Shown: positions 52,427 through 58,178 of the stretch, piece by piece | How positions within the stretch are numbered: the first letter of the stretch is position 1 | Layout of the letters: each line of letters starts with the position of its first letter | DNA from: DASYML01 sp036399835 | Lineage (GTDB): Bacteria > Acidobacteriota > Blastocatellia > Pyrinomonadales > Pyrinomonadaceae | Length of the DNA: 58,178 bases | NCBI GenBank assembly: GCA_036399835.1 | Contig: DASWMI010000198.1 | Location: 1 to 58,178, forward strand | Reading direction: 5' to 3' | The notes under the pieces: generated by a model | What the model saw: only the letters and a program-made list of their open reading frames with translations | Database searches by the model: none | What the model was told of the DNA's origin: nothing | Translations under genes and position numbers: made by a program

Positions 52427-54142
52427 TTATTCTTCGCTCGCGGCGTTGCCTGCCGCCAGCCTGCGCACGGTTTCGAGTGTGTCTATCTCTGCGACCATTT
52501 TGTCTTCGCGCAGGCGCAGGATGCGTGGGAAGCGCAGGGCGTAGCCGCTCCTATGTCTTTTGGATTCCTGCACGCGGTCGAAGGTCACTTCGAGGATAAT
52601 CTGCGGCTCGACGAGGCGGACGCGCCCGTGCGCGAACTCTTGCAGGGTGTGCGCGCGAAACCATTCGGTCAGCTCCGTTAGCTCCGCATCCGTGAGACCC
52701 GAATAAGCCTTGCCGACGTTGAGCAGCTCGGCGTCCGTTTCGGAGCGGCGCACGGCGAAGGTGTAATCCGAGAGTAGATTCCTGCGCTTGCCGTGACCGA
52801 CCTCGACCGCCGTCACGACGACATCCAGCGTGGCGATGGCGCGCTTGAGCTTGAGCCACTCGCGCCCGCGCCTGCCTGGCTTGTATGAAGAGCGCGGGTC
52901 TTTAATCATCAGCCCTTCGTTGCCGCGCACGCGCGCCGCTTCAAACTCTTCATCGAGCAGCCCGACATCATCTAGGCGCTTTGCTTCGGACAATCGCACG
53001 ACGCCGTCTTTCTGGACCAGCCGCTCGATGATACGCCGGCGCTCAAGAAGCGGCTCGTCAATCAGCACGCGCCCCTCCGCATAGAGCAGGTCGTATGCGA
53101 TAAAGACGACGGGCACTTCCGCGAGCAGCTCAGGGCCGACGGACTTGCGGCCCAGTCGCTTTTGTAATTCCTGAAAGGGAAGAATCTCGCGTCCGCGGGC
53201 CGGGACGATCTCGCCGTCGAGGATGGCATCACTCGGAAGATTTTCGAGCGGCGCGATTAGCTCAGGGAAGCGGTGCGTTATCTCGTCCATCGTGCGCGAG
53301 TAGAGCGCGACGCGCCCGCCCTGCGTGTGCGCCTGCCCGCGTATCCCGTCAAACTTATCCTCGACGAAAAACTCTGCGGGCATCGTGCGCGCAATATCGG
53401 AAAGGTCAGAGGCGGGCGTGGCGAGCATGAATTTAATCGGATGAAAGAGACGCATGGCGATGTTTTGCAGTTCGCCACGGCGCGCCCTGAGAGCCGTTTC
53501 GCCGATGTCGCCCATGAGCATGTTGGCCTGCGCAATCTGGACCAGCGGCTGATTGAAAGCGCGCGCGAGCGCATCTTCAACCAGCCCCTCCTTCAAGCCT
53601 ATGCGCAGGTCGCCCGAAAGCAGCTTGACCAGATACTTGGCTTCGAGCGCGGCTGCGCGCTTGAGCACGGATACGAGCAGCGCCTTCTTATTCTTCGTGC
53701 CGCGCAGCTCGCTCAAGTGTGCAATCAGCGATTCCGTTTCCGAGAGCGTCAGTTGAGGCTCAACCAGCTCACCCTTTGTCTCTTTGACAGCTTCGTAGGC
53801 GACCTCGCCGGAATCCCCCAGGCGCACATAACGCGGGCGCAGCTCTTCGACCTCTATCCCGGTCGCTTCGCTCAAGGCATCGCGCAGCACGCTCGCGCCG
53901 ACGTTCGTCGTCCGCGCATCATTCAAAGCGAATTGATGACCGGCGAAATAACGCGCCGCGCGAGCCAGGTCTTTGTCACCCAGACTATGCAAGTAAGCGC
54001 CGAGCAAAGCGGCCTTCTCAAGCTTCTTCGTGGTTGCCGCGATAGCCTCAGCCGCTTCAGCGAAGCCGTGCAGCAGGGCGCTCGATCTTGCTGTTGCTTT
54101 CTGCGGACTGTCGTTTTGTAAAGACTTTTTGATGCGGACCAT
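52427..54142 (-). CDS. ATP-dependent DNA ligase (archaeal/bacterial type I-like)
   Basis: 571 residues. N-terminal DNA-binding domain (about 1-230), nucleotidyltransferase motif I EDKFDGIRGQ with the adenylated Lys (about 253), motif III LDGEIVP (about 300), motif IV EGLMIKDPRSSY (about 405), motif V WLKLKR (about 425), and the OB-fold C-terminus ending near 555. It seals nicks with ATP; in bacteria such ligases are repair accessories beside the NAD-dependent LigA. It follows the BtuF-like gene by 8 bases. Confidence 0.93.
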   Translation of the reverse strand: MVRIKKSLQNDSPQKATARSSALLHGFAEAAEAIAATTKKLEKAALLGAYLHSLGDKDLARAARYFAGHQFALNDARTTNVGASVLRDALSEATGIEVEELRPRYVRLGDSGEVAYEAVKETKGELVEPQLTLSETESLIAHLSELRGTKNKKALLVSVLKRAAALEAKYLVKLLSGDLRIGLKEGLVEDALARAFNQPLVQIAQANMLMGDIGETALRARRGELQNIAMRLFHPIKFMLATPASDLSDIARTMPAEFFVEDKFDGIRGQAHTQGGRVALYSRTMDEITHRFPELIAPLENLPSDAILDGEIVPARGREILPFQELQKRLGRKSVGPELLAEVPVVFIAYDLLYAEGRVLIDEPLLERRRIIERLVQKDGVVRLSEAKRLDDVGLLDEEFEAARVRGNEGLMIKDPRSSYKPGRRGREWLKLKRAIATLDVVVTAVEVGHGKRRNLLSDYTFAVRRSETDAELLNVGKAYSGLTDAELTELTEWFRAHTLQEFAHGRVRLVEPQIILEVTFDRVQESKRHRSGYALRFPRILRLREDKMVAEIDTLETVRRLAAGNAASEE

Positions 54143-54150
54143 ATCTTTAG

Positions 54151-55095
54151 CTATCTCTTCATCAACTCTGCGGGCACACGCACGGCTTCATCTTTTTCGG
54201 GTGGACCAAAGATTTCAGGATGGAGAATGCGTGCGAGGATTTCCACGCCGCGTGCGACGCGCGGTCCCGGGCGGCTGAAATAGCTGGTCGCGTCTACGGC
54301 CCAGACTTCCCCGCTCTGCACGGCGGGCAGCGCGCGCCAGCCTTCCGGCAGACACGATTGCGGGAGCTGCCGCAGGGTGTCCTCCTTGTAATAACCGCAG
54401 GGAATCATGATGACGACTTCGGGCGCGTAGGCTCGAATCTCTGCGGCTGTCGTTATCAAGGAAGGCTGGCCCGCTAGACCAAAGCTGGAATCGCCTCCGG
54501 CAATGGCGACCTGTTCGGGGACCCAGTGGCCGGGCGCGTAAGGAGGCTCCAGCCATTCGAGCATTAAGGTTCGCGGGCGGCGCTCGATCTCAGCCGTCCC
54601 TGCCGCCACGCGGTCCAGTCGCGCTGTCAACTGCTGGACCAGCTCGACCGCCTCCGCTTCTCTTCCGGTCAACTGGCCGACGGTGCGTATGCTGGCAAGG
54701 ATGTCCTCAATCGTGTTCGGCTCAAGCGAGACGACGCGCACCTCCGTTTCAAACATCCGCGCCGCCGCCAGCACAATCTTGTAGCTCACCGCGCAGACTT
54801 CGCATAGCTCCTGCGTCAGAATCAAATCCGGTTTCAACTCGCGCAGGCGCTCCTGGTCCAGTTCGTAAATCGAGCCGTGCCCGTCCAGCTTCGTGCGCAC
54901 GGCATGGTCTATCTCAGCGCTCGTCATCGTCTCGTGCGAGATACGGCTGGCGGTCAGGCGCGGCTTGCCTGCGACGGTGGGCGGATAGTCGCACTCGTGC
55001 GTGACGCCGACCAGTTGGTCCACGAGTCCGAGCGCGCACACGATCTCTGTGGCCGAAGGAAGCAGCGACACGATACGCAAACTCTGAATGCTCAT
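54151..55095 (-). CDS. BtuF-like cobalamin-binding protein without signal peptide
   Basis: 314 residues. Class III substrate-binding fold: RIVSLLPSATEIVCALGLVDQLVGVTHECDYP at the N-terminus (no signal peptide), LKPDLILTQELCEVCAVSY (about 87), APEVVIMIPCGYY (about 225) and VWAVDATSYFSRPGPRVARGVEILA (about 262). This is the cobalamin-binding group within the BtuF-type family; lacking an export signal, it probably stays in the cytoplasm. GGAGGG before the ATG. No transporter genes around. Confidence 0.85.
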   Translation of the reverse strand: MSIQSLRIVSLLPSATEIVCALGLVDQLVGVTHECDYPPTVAGKPRLTASRISHETMTSAEIDHAVRTKLDGHGSIYELDQERLRELKPDLILTQELCEVCAVSYKIVLAAARMFETEVRVVSLEPNTIEDILASIRTVGQLTGREAEAVELVQQLTARLDRVAAGTAEIERRPRTLMLEWLEPPYAPGHWVPEQVAIAGGDSSFGLAGQPSLITTAAEIRAYAPEVVIMIPCGYYKEDTLRQLPQSCLPEGWRALPAVQSGEVWAVDATSYFSRPGPRVARGVEILARILHPEIFGPPEKDEAVRVPAELMKR

Positions 55096-55329
55096 CAGCC
55101 CTCCAAACTCTATGGTGCTTTGTTTCTCTACTCGCTTTGTTTGAATCTTGCCCGTTGGATTTAAGGTAAATGAAAAGCAGCAAAGTTCAAAGCGTCGGCC
55201 AGCCCATCCGGACCTGCACGCTCGAAGCGCGGCCCTCTAGATATTTTTATTCTGCCCTGAGCGGCGCTACAATCAGGATTGACCATGCGAAGTTGAGAGA
55301 CTTGTGTATCAAACGGGAGAGTAAATTCG

Positions 55330-55698
55330 ATGGACCAACAGCAGGCAGCCAGGTTTACGGGCGTGGTGGACCACCTCGCGCTCGAATCCGAGGACATAAG
55401 GCGCGACGCGCAGGAATACGAGCGGATAGGCTTTCGCCTCGAACACCTCTACGAAGACTGGGCCATGCTACGCGACCCGCGCGGCTTCGGGATAGCCCTG
55501 CTCGGACCAGGCTCGAAGCATCCGCCACACCTCGGCCTGCGCGTCGAGACGCTTGAAGAACTCGAAGAGGCCGCGCGCCGCGAAGGCCGCCCCGTCAAAG
55601 AACACCGCGACCGCTCCGTCTCTTTTTATACGAAGGGCATCACCGGACCAGTCGAAGTGATATATTACCCGCCGGAGTATAACGGCGACGCAAGTTGA
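55330..55698 (+). CDS. VOC (glyoxalase-like) family protein
   Basis: 122 residues, one beta-alpha-beta-beta-beta module pair: FTGVVDHLALESEDI (metal-site His, about 10), YERIGFRLEHLYEDWAMLRDPRGFGIALLG, PHLGLRVETLEELEEAARREG (about 65), FYTKGITGPVEVIYYPPEY with Glu (about 108). Small VOC proteins isomerise, break or bind small organic molecules; substrate unknown. GGGAGAG 7 bases before the ATG. Confidence 0.85.
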   Translation: MDQQQAARFTGVVDHLALESEDIRRDAQEYERIGFRLEHLYEDWAMLRDPRGFGIALLGPGSKHPPHLGLRVETLEELEEAARREGRPVKEHRDRSVSFYTKGITGPVEVIYYPPEYNGDAS

Positions 55699-55733
55699 GA
55701 TGAAGAGTTTAGTCTTCTAACTAAACTCATCTC
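55697..55733 (+). terminator. Hairpin directly at the VOC stop codon
   Basis: AGTTTAGT/ACTAAACT (55706-55713, 55720-55727) extended by GAGATGA/TCATCTC across a 2-base bulge. It begins inside the stop codon itself. No T-run follows. Confidence 0.65.
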
Positions 55734-55940
55734 GCGTCCGCTTTTATCTCTCATGCTCTCTCGGAGCACCGTCTGCTTGACGCATCGGAGAAGCGACGCG
55801 TAAGATTTTGTTTGACTCCTCGAAGGGTTTTAAATCCTCAAGACAAGTGTGTTGATTGAAGGGCGCGGGGGATTTGTCGGCGAAGGCCGGGTGATGATTC
55901 ACCGGGCTAGTTGTAATCGCAGGAAGCAGGTTATTAGAAG

Positions 55941-56402
55941 GTGTTGCTTTTTATCTTAGATTCTCTTGGCGGCACGGAGCTGCTGGTCATTCTGGTGGTG
56001 GCGCTGATTATCTTCGGGCCGCGCAAATTGCCGCAACTGAGCCGCTCGATTGGCAAGAGCCTGGTTGATTTTAAGCGCACCTCGAATGAGTTCAGGCAGA
56101 CATGGGAGAGGGAGGCTTCGCTGGCCGAGTTGGAAACGGAGGCCGAGTCGTTGCGCTCGACCTTTCTCGGAGAGAACACGATTAGCCCGACCGTGGCACG
56201 CGAGCGCGCCTTCGCTGCCAATCATTCCACCTTTGGCAATGAACAGCCGGAGACACCCGTCGAGCAGCATGACGCGCCTGCTCCGGCCACTGTCCCGCCG
56301 CCGTCCGTCACGCCCGTTAATTCCGACTCTACGCCTGGACAGCCCGAGCTGATTGCAGCCAGCACTGCTTCAGAGCCGACGCGCAAGCGAGATTGGTTAT
56401 AG
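55941..56402 (+). CDS. tatB: Tat translocase TatA/B-type subunit
   Basis: 153 residues, GTG start. One N-terminal helix (about 3-25, GGTELLVILVVALIIFGPRKLPQLSRSIGKS with the FGPRKLP hinge), an amphipathic helix, and a long charged then Pro/Thr/Ala-rich tail (about 100-150). TatA and TatB share this design; the long tail and position right before tatC favour TatB. Forms the Tat receptor with TatC for folded proteins such as MsrP. Confidence 0.88.
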   Translation: MLLFILDSLGGTELLVILVVALIIFGPRKLPQLSRSIGKSLVDFKRTSNEFRQTWEREASLAELETEAESLRSTFLGENTISPTVARERAFAANHSTFGNEQPETPVEQHDAPAPATVPPPSVTPVNSDSTPGQPELIAASTASEPTRKRDWL

Positions 56403-56424
56403 AGCGCGCAGGTCTTCATCGAGC

Positions 56425-57495
56425 ATGTCAACCATCTTAGCCACACGTTCCAAAGAGAGGCCTGAGGATGAGCTGAAACAGATGCCCATCCTTGAGCATC
56501 TGGGCGAGCTGCGCAAACGCCTCATACGCTCCTTTATCTTCGTCTTTCTGGCAGCCATGCTCTGCTGGTTTGCCTCCGACCGCATCTACAACTTTCTCGC
56601 CGTCCCCGTGCAGCAGGCGATGGCCGAAGCACAGCGCCGCGAAGTCAAGCTCGGCGGCCTCACAGGGAGCGAGCAGATTGCGCCGCTCAGCTCTTTAAAA
56701 GAGGGCGACGTGGGCCGCTATGTCTTTGCCGAGACGACCAAGCTCGGAGCGAGCGTGATTCCGCCCGGAACAACCGTTCAGGCGAAACTCGCCAGAGACA
56801 GCCAGGGCCAGACGGGCCTCTTCACGGACGAAGCTCTCTATGCGGGAGGCACTGTCATCCCGAAGGGCGTGCGTTTGCCCTTTGACCCCTCGGCCAAACC
56901 CGAAGCCCTGCCCGGCATCAACGACAAGCTCATCGTGACGACGGCGCTTGAGCCTTTCTCGCTCTACGTGAAAGTCTCGCTCTACGCGGCGCTCTGTTTG
57001 TCTGTGCCCTTCCTGCTCTGGCAAATCTGGGGCTTTGTCTCGCCCGGACTCTACAAGCACGAGCGCGCCTATGCCTGGCCCTTCATCTTGATGTCCTCCA
57101 TCTCCTTTGTGCTCGGCGCGATGTTCGCTTATTACGTCATCTTTCCCCCGGCGGCCAAGTACCTGCTCGGGCTGGGCCAGGATTTCCGGCTCATGCTCAA
57201 GGCCGACGACTACTTCGATTTCATCATCCTCGTCATGCTAGGGATGGGGCTGGTCTTCCAGATGCCAGCCGTGACCTACGTCCTCGCACGCATAGGTCTC
57301 GTCTCGGCCAGCTACCTCGTGCGCATCTGGAAAGCCTCGCTGATTACGATACTCGTTGCGGCGGCCATCATCTCGCCGACCAATGACATCCCGAACATGC
57401 TTCTTTTCGCCGCCCCTATGCTCGTCCTCTACATCATCTCAATCTTCGTCGCCTGGATTTTCGGCAAAGAGCGCAGAGCGCACGCCAGAGTTTGA
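56425..57495 (+). CDS. tatC: Tat translocase TatC with large periplasmic insertion
   Basis: 356 residues from the ATG at 56425; a longer frame from 56353 overlaps tatB without homology. ILEHLGELRKRLIRS (about 22) with the conserved Glu of the signal-peptide site, TM1 at about 35-58, then about 95 residues beyond the normal loop (about 70-165) before the usual YVKVSLYAALCLSVPFLLWQIWGFVSPGLYKHER (about 180). Further helices follow at about 218-240, 262-285, 300-318 and 325-345. Standard TatC is near 250 residues. Overlaps nothing of tatB after re-starting; 22 bases apart. Confidence 0.93.
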   Translation: MSTILATRSKERPEDELKQMPILEHLGELRKRLIRSFIFVFLAAMLCWFASDRIYNFLAVPVQQAMAEAQRREVKLGGLTGSEQIAPLSSLKEGDVGRYVFAETTKLGASVIPPGTTVQAKLARDSQGQTGLFTDEALYAGGTVIPKGVRLPFDPSAKPEALPGINDKLIVTTALEPFSLYVKVSLYAALCLSVPFLLWQIWGFVSPGLYKHERAYAWPFILMSSISFVLGAMFAYYVIFPPAAKYLLGLGQDFRLMLKADDYFDFIILVMLGMGLVFQMPAVTYVLARIGLVSASYLVRIWKASLITILVAAAIISPTNDIPNMLLFAAPMLVLYIISIFVAWIFGKERRAHARV

Positions 57496-57678
57496 AGGCC
57501 GCAAGTGATGACGTATGAAAAGAAAAGCCGGAACACGGCAGCGCGTGAAGCCTGCGCGGCGCTTGAAGTCGGCGCGCGGAGCTGAAAAGCTTTTGTCTCT
57601 CAAGCGAGCAGACACGGCAAGCTGGTCCTTCTTCTTGATCCCCAATCCCTTCTCCTCTCATCCCTGTTTCTCGTTGCC

Positions 57679-57707
57679 TTGACACAGTTTGCGGGCACAA
57701 GTATCAT
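57679..57707 (+). promoter_or_regulatory. Sigma-70-like promoter of ffh
   Basis: TTGACA and TATCAT with a 17-base spacer, ending 49 bases before the ffh start codon. The -35 is a full consensus match. Confidence 0.7.
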
Positions 57708-57756
57708 CTTCGTTTCCGTCTCCAGCGCGGAAGTCTGCCTATAGCGCGGGTGTGAT

Positions 57757-58178
57757 ATGTTCGAGTCTTTATCCGACAAGCTGAAGCGCACGTTGAAGAA
57801 CCTGCGCGGCGAGGGAGTGCTGACGCCGCAGCACGTTGAGGCCGCGCTGCGCGAGATTCGCCTGGCTCTTTTGGAGGCGGATGTCAACTATAAGGTCGCC
57901 AAGGATTTTATCGCTTCGGTTAAGGAGAAGGCCGAAGGCCAGCATGTCTGGCAAGAGTTGAAGCCCTCGGAGCAGGTCGTCAAAATCGTCTATGACGAGC
58001 TGGTCGAGCTGCTCGGCGGCACGTCTTCGCGGCTGGTCTTTACTAAGACCGTCCCGAACGTCGTGATGATTGTCGGGCTGCAAGGCTCAGGCAAGACCAC
58101 TTCAACGGGCAAGATTGCGCGCTGGCTCGCCAAGAACCAGGACCGCAAACCGCTCCTGGTTTCGACGGACGTGTATCG
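57757..58178 (+). CDS. ffh: Signal recognition particle GTPase Ffh, 5' part only
   Basis: 141 residues are inside the window; the gene runs off the right edge. Begins MFESLSDKLKRTLKNLRGEG, then ALREIRLALLEADVNYKVAKDF (the N-domain four-helix bundle) and the P-loop VGLQGSGKTTSTGKIARWL (about 108). The protein binds 4.5S RNA and brings signal-sequence nascent chains to the membrane. Starts 262 bases after tatC with its own promoter candidate. Confidence 0.95.
   Translation, partial: MFESLSDKLKRTLKNLRGEGVLTPQHVEAALREIRLALLEADVNYKVAKDFIASVKEKAEGQHVWQELKPSEQVVKIVYDELVELLGGTSSRLVFTKTVPNVVMIVGLQGSGKTTSTGKIARWLAKNQDRKPLLVSTDVY

Larger units (their letters stand above)
835..55372. repeat. Dispersed palindrome TGGWCCA (about 64 copies)
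   Basis: The 7-base palindrome TGGWCCA (W = A/T) is spread across the whole window, usually as CTGGWCCAG. Copies at, for example, 835, 3635, 5429, 9328, 11189, 15887, 19551, 22283, 28186, 30314, 30422, 31222, 35880, 39253, 41315, 44701, 45183, 48393, 52053 and 55366. They occur in genes on both strands, in several reading frames (LDQ, LVQ, WS, WT), and in spacers. Confidence 0.8.

Noticed and set aside
1..58178. tRNA or rRNA genes
   Set aside because: No T-loop (GTTCGAATC-type) and anticodon-arm combination or rRNA-like stretch was found on either strand by reading.

Overview
The window looks like a chromosomal segment from an Acidobacteriota genome, plausibly class Blastocatellia; this assignment is inferred from protein family content only. 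Supporting it are a very large Oar-like TonB-dependent receptor with an N-terminal carboxypeptidase-regulatory domain, PD40/TolB-like and M28+PDZ exported proteins, a kinase-cyclase-TolB-TPR fusion, a SARP/MalT-type giant regulator, moderately high G+C, and many small secreted proteins. I see no rRNA, tRNA, CRISPR array, transposase or intact prophage. Most genes are ordinary housekeeping or envelope genes.

Layout. 0-26 kb is almost entirely minus strand: an internally deleted M28 peptidase and a TolB-like propeller; a serine-synthesis run (DUF1015, serA, SDR, serC); a fatty-acid desaturase; infA with a TTG start; pterin dehydratase and DUF983 on the plus strand; a GT4 glycosyltransferase and a HAD phosphatase; two stress proteins (17M-like and CsbD); the TonB receptor; thiolase; RDD; SnoaL; then a purine/translation run (purF, a 69-residue protein, a membrane-anchored metallo-beta-lactamase protein, purM, purN, tyrS). 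26-32 kb holds a DASS transporter, msrPQ, two small secreted proteins, a Lys/Ala-tailed membrane protein and a PilZ protein. 33-41 kb is the most unusual locus: an octapeptide-repeat/subtilase/SLH surface protein, next to a 1135-residue STAND-TPR-SARP regulator and a stand-alone STAND ATPase. 41-50 kb holds a GH24 lysozyme, a UbiB-like kinase, the 994-residue kinase-cyclase-TolB-TPR protein, and a plus-strand run of OCD/mu-crystallin, AlkA-like glycosylase and GNAT genes. 50-58 kb holds an HD hydrolase coupled to a SurA-DsbA fusion, an ATP-dependent DNA ligase, a BtuF-like protein, a VOC protein, tatB-tatC (TatC with a large periplasmic insertion) and the 5' part of ffh.

How parts fit together. 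TatBC matches the Tat-type signal of MsrP; SurA-DsbA, msrPQ and TatBC together point to attention to envelope protein quality. serA/serC with DUF1015 give serine synthesis, and purF/M/N three steps of purine synthesis.

Two genome-scale patterns stand out. First, the palindromic heptamer TGGWCCA occurs about 64 times by hand count (roughly 7 expected by chance) in coding and non-coding DNA on all strands and in several reading frames, like a highly iterated palindrome. Second, many genes are followed, often directly at the stop codon, by long imperfect hairpins whose arms are built of short tandem words (GAGTCTGA, GTGACAG, CACAGAG, GATGAAT), each with a different sequence but the same architecture and position.
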